A stretch of 8,713 nucleotides of DNA from CAYOEZ01 sp964402955 (GCA_964402955.1 CAYOEZ010000207.1:1-8713), one strand, 5' to 3'. Positions 1 to 7,298 are shown, counted from the first letter of the stretch. Numbers and translations: made by a program. Notes: generated by a model not told the origin, from the letters alone.

Positions 1-122
1 TATCCAATTGTTAAGGATCACACCCCAGTGTCAATATACAAGACCGCCGACCTACACAGATGGCACCCTAACGGCGATCAAGAGACTCAGCTTGCCGAAT
101 GTGACTTTGTCAAAGTAGAAAC

Positions 123-146
123 GGCCGCGCATCCCCGTGCGCGGCC
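123..146. terminator. Perfect 9-bp GC-rich hairpin, possible terminator
   Basis: GGCCGCGCA (123-131) and TGCGCGGCC (138-146) pair perfectly around a 6-nt loop. On the plus strand the next bases (TGGCGGGTTC) are not a T tract. On the minus strand the hairpin is followed by GTTTCTACTTTG, which is only weakly T-rich. It could end transcription of something outside the window or be a structural element. The stem is certain; the function is a guess. Confidence 0.4.
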
Positions 147-187
147 TGGCGGGTTCTGCTGGCTGCCGAAAGAGACCGGTTTTCGCC

Positions 188-216
188 TTGACAACTTTCT
201 CTCACTGTGGTATATA
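188..216 (+). promoter_or_regulatory. Candidate sigma70-type promoter for gltBD
   Basis: A perfect -35 hexamer TTGACA (188-193) is followed, after exactly 17 bases, by TATATA (211-216), which matches the -10 consensus at four of six positions. A TATAGT at 215-220 matches the -10 better but would need a 21-base spacer. The surrounding sequence (about 196-235) is the most AT-rich stretch near gltB. Transcription would start near 223-226, giving a leader of about 415 nt before the gltB start. No transcript data are available, and a nearer promoter that does not match the consensus cannot be excluded. Confidence 0.42.
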
Positions 217-299
217 TAGTCTACCATTTCTCAAGGCAATGCCGGCCCGTCTGCTAGTGGGCGGCCATATTGATGCTGATATGTCATGCTGCCTGCTCC

Positions 300-340
300 C
301 TGGACTGCCCCCTGGACTGCCCAGGGCAGGCAGGGCAGGC
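300..340. repeat. Short tandem repeats with inverted CTGCCC/GGGCAG units
   Basis: CTGGACTGCCC occurs twice (300-310 and 312-322), a 12-bp period. It is followed at once by two tandem copies of AGGGCAGGC (323-331 and 332-340). The two sets contain complementary CTGCCC and GGGCAG units, so the block can fold back on itself in several registers. It looks like slippage-generated or decayed repeat DNA next to the hairpin at 361-421, not coding sequence. Confidence 0.6.
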
Positions 341-360
341 TGGCGTTTCGGCAGGCCAGG

Positions 361-421
361 GAACGGAGTGAAGCATCTCAATATGCCGCATAGGAGATTC
401 TTCGCTCCGCTCAGAATGACA
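361..421. repeat. Dispersed-type inverted repeat (GATTCTTCGCTCCGCTCAGA family)
   Basis: Bases 361-379 (GAACGGAGTGAAGCATCTC) are an inverted copy of 394-412 (GAGATTCTTCGCTCCGCTC). They match at 16 of 19 positions around a 14-nt loop, and one of the three differences is a G-T wobble. The right arm continues into AGAATGACA. Read on the minus strand, this motif makes the false-ORF string HSERSEES, which I recall as a common spurious translation in many unrelated bacterial genomes, marking a widespread non-coding repeat. That recollection is background knowledge, not something this window proves. The element falls inside the presumed gltB leader. Confidence 0.65.
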
Positions 422-483
422 GCCATCATTTACCGTGTGGCAAACCACTAGGTTCTTTTGAGTCGTCTGTTTCGCTCTACGCC

Positions 484-541
484 AGGTCGCGCTAGTCAGG
501 TGGGATCCTGAATAGCGGCGACCTACTATTTTAACCTTTTT
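484..541 (+). terminator. Long stem-loop with T-rich tail in gltB leader (attenuator or terminator candidate)
   Basis: AGGTCGC (484-490) pairs with GCGACCT (518-524). Next GCTA (491-494) pairs with TAGC (513-516), leaving G517 bulged. After a G/A mismatch (495/512), TCAGG (496-500) pairs with CCTGA (507-511) around the 6-nt loop TGGGAT. That is 16 base pairs with one bulge and one mismatch. The downstream strand is T-rich (TTTT 529-532, TTTTT 537-541), as in an intrinsic terminator with a broken T tract. It could stop a short leader RNA, attenuate gltB transcription, or be part of a larger regulatory RNA. I recognised no known riboswitch class. Confidence 0.45.
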
Positions 542-553
542 CGCTCGACGAAG

Positions 554-590
554 AGGCCACCCGCGCATTGTTGCGCGACGGGTGGCCTTT
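554..590 (+). terminator. Second terminator-like hairpin about 50 bp upstream of gltB
   Basis: AGGCCACCCG (554-563) and CGGGTGGCCT (579-588) form a perfect 10-bp stem. CGCA (564-567) and TGCG (572-575) extend it by four pairs after a 3-nt bulge, closing on a TTGT loop. TTTGCGTTT follows, a short, weak T tract. The hairpin ends about 40 nt before the gltB ribosome-binding site, so it would lie in the gltB mRNA. It may be an intrinsic terminator or attenuator, or it may stabilise a processed 5' end. Confidence 0.5.
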
Positions 591-628
591 GCGTTTCAGC
601 GGCAACGACACGCCATCTGCCATACGAC

Positions 629-634
629 GGGAGG
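629..634 (+). promoter_or_regulatory. Ribosome-binding site that fixes the gltB start
   Basis: GGGAGG lies five bases before the ATG at 640. The same frame is open back to a TTG at 568, but that codon sits in the loop of the hairpin at 554-588 and has no purine-rich site in front of it. Starting at 640 also puts the catalytic cysteine at residue 23, a normal propeptide length for glutamate synthase. Confidence 0.8.
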
Positions 635-639
635 TCTTC

Positions 640-3600
640 ATGTACGTGCCCGACCCACGTTTGCTGGGCGACACACTGTACGACCCGAGCCGGGAGCACG
701 CGGCCTGTGGCGTCGGGTTTGTGGTCGACATCGATGGACAGCAATCGAACAGGATTCTACGCCATGCACTGACTGCTCTGGTGAACCTGCGTCACCGCGG
801 CGCCTGCGGCGCCGAGCCCAACACTGGCGACGGCGCCGGTATCCTGTTCCAGACCCCCCATGCCTTCTTGCGTTCGGTCTGTGCTGATGCCGGTATTCGG
901 CTTCCAGAGGCGAGGGCCTACGGCGTCGGTATGGTCTTCCTGCCCCGCGATCCTGAGCAACGCCGTGTCTACGAAAATGCGTTCGAAGACGTGATCCGGG
1001 ATGAGGGACAGAGGGTGCTGGGTTGGCGCACTGTTCCGACAAACGATGTATCGCTTGGGGCGACGGCGCGCTCGCGCGAACCAATTGTGCGCCAGGTGTT
1101 CATCGAGCGCAATGACAAAATCGTCGATGACCTGGCCTTTGAGCGCAAGCTCTACGTCATCCGCCGGCGCGCCGAAAAGGCCATTCGCACGTCGGGTCTG
1201 CCCGGCGCAGATTACTTCTATGTCGCCAGCCTTTCCTACAGGACCCTGCTTTATAAGGGCATGCTGACGGCTTTGCAGTTGGAGGAGTTTTACCCGGACC
1301 TGTCCAGCCCCCTGATGGAAACTGCCCTCGCCCTGATCCATTCCCGATTCAGCACCAACACCTTCCCAAGCTGGGAGCGTGCTCAGCCGTTCCGCTACAT
1401 GCTGCACAATGGTGAGATCAACACCATCCGCGGAAATATCAACTGGATGAACGCCCGCCAGGCCATGTTCAAGTCGGAGCTATTTGGAGACGATCTACCG
1501 AAACTGCTTCCCATCATCGATACTGACGGCAGCGACTCGGCTATGTTTGATAATGTCCTGGAGTTGCTTGTCCTGGGCGGTCGATCGCTGGCTCATGCGA
1601 TCATGATGATTATCCCCGAGGCGTGGGAGCACAACCCGGAGATCAGCGACGCCAGGCGGGCTTTCTATGAATATCATAGCTGCCTGATGGAGCCGTGGGA
1701 CGGGCCAGCCATGATCGCCTACACCGACGGGACAACGGTCGGCGCCGTGCTGGACCGGAATGGCCTGCGACCAGCACGTTACTACTTAACAAAGGACAAC
1801 CTGCTGGTGCTGGCCTCGGAGGTCGGGGTGCTAGACATACCTGCCGCAGACGTGGCGCTCAAGGGGCGTCTGCAGCCAGGCAAAATGCTTCTCGTCGACA
1901 CGGTGCAGAAGCGGCTCGTCAGCGATGATCAGATCAAGCAAGAGGTTGCTACCGCCCAGCCCTACCGGCTGTGGCTCGATCGCAACATGGTGTCGCTAGA
2001 AGGGCTGCCCGAGCCGCCGCCGGCGCCGAAGCGCGCCGATCTACCTTTGCTGCAGCGCCAGCAGGCCTTCGGCTATACCTTCGAGGACCTGAACACGATC
2101 CTCATGCCCATGGCCCGAGACGGCGTTGAGCCAGTTGGGTCAATGGGCAACGACACGCCGCTGGCTGTGCTCTCCAATAAGCCGCAGCCTCTGTACAACT
2201 ACTTCAAGCAGCTCTTTGCTCAGGTCACAAACCCACCCGTTGACTCAGGACGCGAAGAGATCGTTATCGGCAGCGGCGTCGCCCTGGGTTCCGAGCGTAA
2301 CCTGTTGCATCCCGAACCTGAGAGCTGCCGTCTGCTCACTATTCAGAGGCCGATTCTGACCGATCGTGAGTTGGCCAAGCTACGCCAGGTCAGCTACCCC
2401 GGGCTGAAAGCGGTCACCCTGTACACTCTTTTCCGCGCCGCCGAGGGTGGGCCAGGGCTCGTGCGGGCGATGGACAGCTTGTGTACGAAGGCGGATCGTG
2501 CTCTGGCTGATGGGGCCAATATCCTCATCCTATCCGACCGCGGCATGGATGCGGAGAACCCCGCTATTCCCGCATTTCTGGCGCTGGCCGGCGTCCACCA
2601 CCATTTAGTCCGCCAAGGGACGCGCACGCGTGTGGGCCTGGTTGTGGAATCGGGAGAGCCACGGGAAGTGCATCACTTCTCTTTGCTGATTGGCTATGGC
2701 GCCGGCGCAGTCAATCCTTACCTGGCTTTCGAGACCATTGGCGACATGATCGAGCAGGGGCTGCTGACGGACATCGATCGCGATCATGCGGTGCAGAACT
2801 ACATCAAGGGAACCATCAAAGGCGTGGTCAAGGTGATGACCAAGATGGGTATCTGCACCATCGATGGCTACCGCGGCGCGCAGATCTTCGAGGCGCTCGG
2901 CATCGAGCAATCGGTCATTGACCGCTACTTCACCGGTACGTCGTCGCGCGTGGGAGGGATCGGAATCGACACGATCGCCGAAGAGACGCTGCTACGGCAC
3001 AGGCAGGCGTTTGCGCGGCGCGGCGTAGAGGCCGAAACGCTGGAAACGGGGGGGCAATACCAGTGGCGTTCCGATGGCGAGCACCATACCTTTAACCCTG
3101 TCACGATTACGAAGCTGCAAACGGCCTGTCGCACCGCCAACTATGGCATCTTCCAGGAGTACTCGGCGCTGATCAACGACCAGACGAAGACGCCAGTCAC
3201 GCTGCGCGGCCTCTTGGAGATCGACTACTCAGCGCCGCCTGTGCCCATCGATAGCGTAGAGTCGGTGGAGAGCATCTGTCACCGCTTCAAGACGGGCGCC
3301 ATGTCCTACGGGTCGATCAGCAAAGAAGCGCATGAGACCCTGGCCATTGCCATGAACCGCATTGGCGGTAAGAGGAACACGGGAGAAGGCGGCGAGGATC
3401 CGGCGCGCTATGTTCTCGATGCCAACGGCGACTCACGCTGCAGCGCCATCAAGCAGGTCGCCTCGGCGCGCTTCGGCGTCACCAGCGAGTATCTCATGAG
3501 CGCCCAGGAGCTGCAAATCAAGATCGCCCAGGGCGCCAAGCCAGGCGAAGGCGGGCAACTTCCAGGGCGCAAGGTCTATCCCTGGATCGCGCATGTGCGC

Positions 3601-5238
3601 CTGACAACGGCGGGTGTGGGCCTGATCTCGCCACCCCCGCACCATGATATCTACTCCATTGAAGACCTGGCCGAGCTGATTTTTGACCTCAAGAACGCCA
3701 ATCCACAAGCCCGCATCAGCGTTAAGCTGGTCTCAGAGGTAGGGGTGGGAACCATCGCCGCCGGGGTTGCCAAGGGCCATGCCGATGTCATCCTGGTCAG
3801 CGGCTATGATGGCGGCACCGGCGCCTCACCGCACACAGGTATCAGACACGCCGGCCTGCCGTGGGAGTTGGCTGTGGCCGAAACGCACCAGACCTTGCTG
3901 GCCAACAACCTGCGCAGCCGCGTCGTCCTGGAGACTGATGGCCAGCTCAAGACGGGGCGTGACGTGGTGGTTGCGGCGCTCCTGGGCGCCGAAGAGTTTG
4001 GCTTCGCCACGGCGCCGCTGGTGGCCCTGGGCTGCACCATGATGCGCGTCTGTCACCTGGATACTTGCCCGATGGGGGTTGCTACCCAGAACCCCGAGTT
4101 GCGCAAGAACTTCATGGGCGATCCCGCCTACGTCGTCAACTTTATGCGTTTTGTCGCCCAGGAAGTGCGCGAGATGATGGCGAAGCTCGGCTACACAACC
4201 TTCAATGAGATGGTGGGCCATTCGGAAAGGCTGGCGCCGCGCCGCCCGATCGATCACTGGAAGGCCAGGGGGGTTGACTTCTCGCGTCTCCTGAAACAGG
4301 TCGATGTCCCGCCCACGGTCGGACGCTACCACCAGATCGCGCAGAATCACGAGCTCGAGCAGACCCTCGACAAGCAGGTGCTGATTCCGCTTTGCCAGCC
4401 GGCATTGGAGCGCGCAGAACCTGTGTGTGCGACCCTGCCCATTCGCAACGCCAACAGGGTAACCGGCACCATGCTCGGCAGCGAGGTCACCCGCCGCTAC
4501 GGGGCTGCTGGTCTCCCTGAAGATACCATACGGCTCACGTTCCAGGGCTCGGCTGGCCAGAGCTTCGGCGCCTTCCTGCCATCCGGCATCACGCTGGAGT
4601 TGGAAGGCGATGGCAACGACTATGTTGGCAAGGGGCTCTCAGGCGGCAAGATCATCATCCGCCCACCTGCCGGCGCCACCTTTGTGCCAGAGGAGAACAT
4701 CATCATCGGTAATGTGGCGTTCTATGGCGCCACAAGCGGCCAGGCGTACATCCGCGGCATGGCCGGAGAGCGTTTTTGTGTCCGTAACAGTGGGGTACAT
4801 GCAGTGGTCGAGGCGATCGGCGATCATGGCTGCGAATACATGACCGGCGGACTGGTGGTGGTGCTGGGGCCAACCGGCCGCAACTTTGGCGCCGGGATGT
4901 CGGGAGGCATCGCCTACGTCCTGGACGAGAGCGGCGATTTTCGTCACCACTGCAACCGGGACATGGTCGAGTTGGAAAAAATGGATCTGGACAATGCTGC
5001 TGAGGTCAAAAGGATGATCGTGCGCCATGATGAATACACGGGCAGTGAGCGCGCCCGTTCGCTGTTGGCTCGCTGGAGCGAGGTATCGCGGCGGTTTGTC
5101 AAGGTGATGCCGAGAGACTACAAGAGAATGCTGCTGGCTCTGCAGGATGTGAAGCGCAGCGGGCTCAGCGGAGAAGCCGCGATCATGGCGGCGTTTGAGC
5201 TGAACAAGGCAGATGCTGCTCGTATCTCAGGCAATTAG
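640..5238 (+). CDS. gltB: Glutamate synthase (NADPH) large subunit, GOGAT alpha
   Basis: Encodes 1,532 residues, the usual size for this subunit and uninterrupted. The enzyme hydrolyses glutamine, channels the ammonia to 2-oxoglutarate and reduces the product to glutamate in the cytoplasm. An N-terminal class II glutamine amidotransferase domain begins at Cys23 in HAACGVGF, so the first 22 residues should be a propeptide removed to expose the nucleophile. RFSTNTFPSW (236-245) and HNGEINT (256-262) are further amidotransferase motifs. After a central domain comes the FMN/2-oxoglutarate synthase domain: TGAMSYGSIS from 885, NTGEGGEDP (913-921) and GYDGGTGASP (1055-1064). Cys1132, Cys1138 and Cys1143, spaced C-x5-C-x4-C, are the expected 3Fe-4S ligands. 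The C-terminal beta-helix (GXGXG) domain starts near GSAGQSFG at 1303. All key residues seen are intact. gltD follows after a 45-nt gap. The adjacent gltD supports the NADPH-dependent over the ferredoxin-dependent form. The structured leader may regulate it. Confidence 0.98.
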   Translation: MYVPDPRLLGDTLYDPSREHAACGVGFVVDIDGQQSNRILRHALTALVNLRHRGACGAEPNTGDGAGILFQTPHAFLRSVCADAGIRLPEARAYGVGMVFLPRDPEQRRVYENAFEDVIRDEGQRVLGWRTVPTNDVSLGATARSREPIVRQVFIERNDKIVDDLAFERKLYVIRRRAEKAIRTSGLPGADYFYVASLSYRTLLYKGMLTALQLEEFYPDLSSPLMETALALIHSRFSTNTFPSWERAQPFRYMLHNGEINTIRGNINWMNARQAMFKSELFGDDLPKLLPIIDTDGSDSAMFDNVLELLVLGGRSLAHAIMMIIPEAWEHNPEISDARRAFYEYHSCLMEPWDGPAMIAYTDGTTVGAVLDRNGLRPARYYLTKDNLLVLASEVGVLDIPAADVALKGRLQPGKMLLVDTVQKRLVSDDQIKQEVATAQPYRLWLDRNMVSLEGLPEPPPAPKRADLPLLQRQQAFGYTFEDLNTILMPMARDGVEPVGSMGNDTPLAVLSNKPQPLYNYFKQLFAQVTNPPVDSGREEIVIGSGVALGSERNLLHPEPESCRLLTIQRPILTDRELAKLRQVSYPGLKAVTLYTLFRAAEGGPGLVRAMDSLCTKADRALADGANILILSDRGMDAENPAIPAFLALAGVHHHLVRQGTRTRVGLVVESGEPREVHHFSLLIGYGAGAVNPYLAFETIGDMIEQGLLTDIDRDHAVQNYIKGTIKGVVKVMTKMGICTIDGYRGAQIFEALGIEQSVIDRYFTGTSSRVGGIGIDTIAEETLLRHRQAFARRGVEAETLETGGQYQWRSDGEHHTFNPVTITKLQTACRTANYGIFQEYSALINDQTKTPVTLRGLLEIDYSAPPVPIDSVESVESICHRFKTGAMSYGSISKEAHETLAIAMNRIGGKRNTGEGGEDPARYVLDANGDSRCSAIKQVASARFGVTSEYLMSAQELQIKIAQGAKPGEGGQLPGRKVYPWIAHVRLTTAGVGLISPPPHHDIYSIEDLAELIFDLKNANPQARISVKLVSEVGVGTIAAGVAKGHADVILVSGYDGGTGASPHTGIRHAGLPWELAVAETHQTLLANNLRSRVVLETDGQLKTGRDVVVAALLGAEEFGFATAPLVALGCTMMRVCHLDTCPMGVATQNPELRKNFMGDPAYVVNFMRFVAQEVREMMAKLGYTTFNEMVGHSERLAPRRPIDHWKARGVDFSRLLKQVDVPPTVGRYHQIAQNHELEQTLDKQVLIPLCQPALERAEPVCATLPIRNANRVTGTMLGSEVTRRYGAAGLPEDTIRLTFQGSAGQSFGAFLPSGITLELEGDGNDYVGKGLSGGKIIIRPPAGATFVPEENIIIGNVAFYGATSGQAYIRGMAGERFCVRNSGVHAVVEAIGDHGCEYMTGGLVVVLGPTGRNFGAGMSGGIAYVLDESGDFRHHCNRDMVELEKMDLDNAAEVKRMIVRHDEYTGSERARSLLARWSEVSRRFVKVMPRDYKRMLLALQDVKRSGLSGEAAIMAAFELNKADAARISGN

Positions 5239-5283
5239 CAGCACATGGTCACCGAGTTATGCTAACAGGCGGGAAGGAGCCAC

Positions 5284-6765
5284 ATGAGCAAGCCAACGGG
5301 GTTCATGGAATACGAGCGTGAGATGGCAAGAGATCGACAGCCCTTGGAGCGGACACTCGATTACCTTGAGCTGCACCAGGATCTTCCTGAAGACAAGCTG
5401 CGCAAACAAGCCGCTCGTTGCATGAGCTGCGGTACGCCCTTCTGCCATACGGGGAATCTGGTGAACGGGATGGCAGTGGGCTGCCCCCTCAACAACCTGA
5501 TTCCAGATTGGAACAGCCTGGTCTACCGCGGGATGTGGAGCGAGGCGCTGAAGCGCTTGCTGCGCACGAATAGCTTCCCTGAATTCACCGGCCGGGTTTG
5601 TCCGGCGCCGTGCGAAGGCTCGTGCACTCTGTCGTTGCACGAGGAAGCGGTCACCATCAAGCAAATCGAGTGTGCGATCATCGAACGCGGGTTTGCCCAG
5701 GGCTGGATTCGCCCCGAGCCGCCGGCCGTTCGTACAGGAAAGCGAGTGGCCGTGGTTGGTTCCGGCCCGGCGGGGCTCGCTTGCGCCAACCAGCTCAACA
5801 AAGCCGGCCATCTGGTGACCGTCTTTGAGCGCGCCGACCGTATTGGCGGCGTGCTCGTGTATGGCATCCCCAACATGAAGCTGGGCAAAGAGATCGTGCA
5901 GCGACGCGTCGACCTCATGGCCCAGGAGGGCATTCACTTCGTAACCAGGACCGAGGTGGGCAAGGATATCTCCGCCCAGCAACTGCGCAAGGAATTTGAC
6001 GCCACGGTGCTCTGCGGCGGCGCGACCAAACCGCGCGAGCTGGCTGTGGAGGGCCGTGATCTTAAAGGCATCCACTTTGCCGTGGACTTCTTGCGCGCCG
6101 ACACGCGCAGCCTGCTGGACGCCAACCCGGACGAGTATGAATGGATTTCCGCCCGCTACAAGGAGGTTGTGGTGATCGGCGGCGGTGACACCGGCACCGA
6201 TTGCGTCGGCACGGCGCTGCGCCACGGCTGCACCAACCTGGTGCAACTGGAAATCTTACCCAAGCTACCAGACAGCCGCAGCGCCGATAACCCCTGGCCC
6301 GAATGGCCCAAGACCTACAAGCTTGACTATGGCCAGGAGGAGGCCAGGGATATTCTGGGGCGCGACCCGCGCGAGTATTCGATACTGACGAAGCGTTTAG
6401 TGGGGGATGCACATGGCCAGGTGAAGGAAGTGCAGACCGTGCGTGTGCAGTGGGAAACAGTGAACGGGCGGATGTCATTCAAGGAGATTCCGGGCACGGA
6501 GGCGCGCTGGCCTGCCCGCCTGGTGCTGCTGGCGATGGGTTTCCTGGGGCCGGAGGGAGCGCTGCCGCAGCAGATGGGTGTGGAGCAGGATGCACGGTCG
6601 AATGTGAAAGCGGAGTATGGGGCGTTCGCCACCAATGTACGCGGCGTTTTCGCCGCCGGCGATATGCGCCGCGGGCAGAGCCTGGTCGTGTGGGCCATCA
6701 GAGAGGGCCGTGGCGCCGCCCGCGAGTGCGATCGCTATCTGATGGGATCGACCAACCTGCCGTGA
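5284..6765 (+). CDS. gltD: Glutamate synthase (NADPH) small subunit, GOGAT beta
   Basis: Encodes 493 residues, full length for the family. This subunit oxidises NADPH and passes electrons through FAD and 4Fe-4S clusters to the FMN of GltB. Cysteines for the N-terminal clusters are present: C46-x2-C49-x4-C54 with C67, and C106-x3-C110-x3-C114. GSGPAG (159-164) is the FAD-binding Rossmann motif, followed by an acidic residue in VFERAD and the IGGVLVYGIPNMKL segment. GGGDTG (299-304) is the NADPH-binding motif. AAGDMRRGQSLVVWAIREG, with Gly459-Asp460, is the typical C-terminal FAD contact. The start is supported by AAGGAG (5274-5279) four bases before the ATG. The 45-nt spacing to gltB and shared strand imply cotranscription. 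The fold is shared with dihydropyrimidine dehydrogenase N-termini and NfnB-like proteins, but adjacency to gltB makes the assignment firm. No clear intrinsic terminator follows directly; a MITE-like hairpin element begins 39 bp past the stop. Confidence 0.97.
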   Translation: MSKPTGFMEYEREMARDRQPLERTLDYLELHQDLPEDKLRKQAARCMSCGTPFCHTGNLVNGMAVGCPLNNLIPDWNSLVYRGMWSEALKRLLRTNSFPEFTGRVCPAPCEGSCTLSLHEEAVTIKQIECAIIERGFAQGWIRPEPPAVRTGKRVAVVGSGPAGLACANQLNKAGHLVTVFERADRIGGVLVYGIPNMKLGKEIVQRRVDLMAQEGIHFVTRTEVGKDISAQQLRKEFDATVLCGGATKPRELAVEGRDLKGIHFAVDFLRADTRSLLDANPDEYEWISARYKEVVVIGGGDTGTDCVGTALRHGCTNLVQLEILPKLPDSRSADNPWPEWPKTYKLDYGQEEARDILGRDPREYSILTKRLVGDAHGQVKEVQTVRVQWETVNGRMSFKEIPGTEARWPARLVLLAMGFLGPEGALPQQMGVEQDARSNVKAEYGAFATNVRGVFAAGDMRRGQSLVVWAIREGRGAARECDRYLMGSTNLP

Positions 6766-6804
6766 GCGCCTGTGGATCGGGGCCTGTGCAAAGTCCCGTG
6801 ACAG

Positions 6805-6955
6805 GAGGGTGTTGAACAAGGCACCGAAACGTGTAGCATAGGCTGTTTGCCTGCCCCCGGCCCTCAGAGGGTGGCCGTCGAATTGGCCGTATCGGGGCTT
6901 TCGGCGCCCACGAGGGGCTATGCTACGCACCACAACGCCATTGTTCAACACCCTC
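6805..6955. mobile_element. MITE-like element, 151 bp, with terminal inverted repeats and 8-bp target duplication
   Basis: GAGGGTGTTGAACAA (6805-6819) is perfectly repeated in inverted orientation at 6941-6955. The element is bracketed by identical CGTGACAG at 6797-6804 and 6956-6963. One more matching base on either side makes the exact boundary ambiguous: the repeat can be read as 9 bp (CGTGACAGG) or the inverted repeat as 16 bp. Subterminally, GTAGCATAG (6833-6841) pairs with CTATGCTAC (6918-6926), so most of the element can fold into one long hairpin. The interior has no open frame for a transposase. This fits a non-autonomous insertion sequence derivative. Families that make 8-bp duplications include IS66, ISL3 and IS1595, but I cannot assign the parent from the ends alone. 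Confidence 0.75.
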
Positions 6956-6979
6956 CGTGACAGGTGTAACAATGCGTAG

Positions 6980-7000
6980 GGGCAGGTCTCAGACCTGCCC
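6980..7000. repeat. Palindrome copy 1
   Basis: GGGCAGGTCT and AGACCTGCCC are perfect complements around a single central C, giving a 21-bp palindrome. It is flanked by identical ATGCGTA at 6972-6978 and 7001-7007, which resembles a target-site duplication around a very small insert. Confidence 0.8.
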
Positions 7001-7132
7001 ATGCGTATCAAGCTAAGACCAATTGATCAGCGTGGCGAACGTGTGGCGGGGCATGTCGCGCTTGTCGTGAACCTCTACAGGCCCAGTGTTTGCCCATTGG
7101 GCTGAGTTGAGTGAGTGGCGGCGCATGGATTG

Positions 7133-7259
7133 CCCCCCCTGCCCCCCAACTTTGGGGGAAACAGCATCCGCAAGGCGCTGTGGCCGCTCCGTTCGCCGCC
7201 GTTGCACTGCGTCCTTCCGTTTGTACGCGGCGTCTCCCCCAGAATTGGGGGTGGGGGGC
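7133..7259. repeat. Imperfect inverted repeat of C-run/G-run blocks
   Basis: The block at 7133-7162 (C7, TG, C6, AACTTT, G5, AAAC) is an imperfect inverted copy of 7232-7259 (GTCT, C5, AGAATT, G5, T, G6, C). Each block is itself a small stem, with C5 and G5 runs around AACTTT or AGAATT. The 69 bp between is unremarkable and GC-rich. It lies between the inner arms of the larger nested repeat and looks like part of the same non-coding element. Confidence 0.6.
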
Positions 7260-7298
7260 GAAAGGCGATGTGTTCGGGTCCTTAGCTTGATGCGTATG

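Larger units (their letters stand above)
1..639. other. Non-coding region upstream of gltB
   Basis: No convincing gene lies in these 639 bases. The open frames here are short, overlap one another on both strands, and carry no recognisable protein motif or good ribosome-binding site. The region instead holds hairpins, a candidate promoter and short repeats, listed separately. If the promoter at 188-216 is real, the gltB transcript has a leader of roughly 415 nucleotides, long enough for RNA-level regulation. The end of any gene to the left lies outside the window. Confidence 0.7.

Noticed and set aside
85..113. Minus-strand promoter from the TTGACA inside the palindrome at 104-116
   Set aside because: There is no acceptable -10 hexamer 16-18 bases downstream and no minus-strand gene to the left within the window.
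28..568. Short open frames on both strands upstream of gltB (28-219, 137-451, 202-429 and 284-568)
   Set aside because: They overlap each other, lack ribosome-binding sites and known domains, and several are plainly translations of repeat DNA (for example the HSERSEES and ILSGAKNL strings).
484..590. T-box riboswitch upstream of gltB
   Set aside because: The loop and right-arm sequence TGGGATCC near 501-508 loosely recalls the T-box TGGNACC, but the flanking consensus is missing. I also could not find a Stem I specifier loop upstream, and gltB is not a usual T-box target.
568..639. A longer gltB beginning at TTG 568
   Set aside because: It adds 24 residues with no ribosome-binding site in front, begins in a hairpin loop, and would put the catalytic cysteine at residue 47 in place of 23. 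ATG 640 has GGGAGG five bases upstream.
757..1407. A 216-residue open frame on the minus strand opposite gltB
   Set aside because: It is antisense to conserved amidotransferase-domain codons and has no independent support.
5257..6246. A 329-residue open frame on the minus strand opposite gltD
   Set aside because: It is antisense to the well-supported gltD coding sequence, in GC-rich DNA where such shadow frames are common, and its translation shows no recognisable family.
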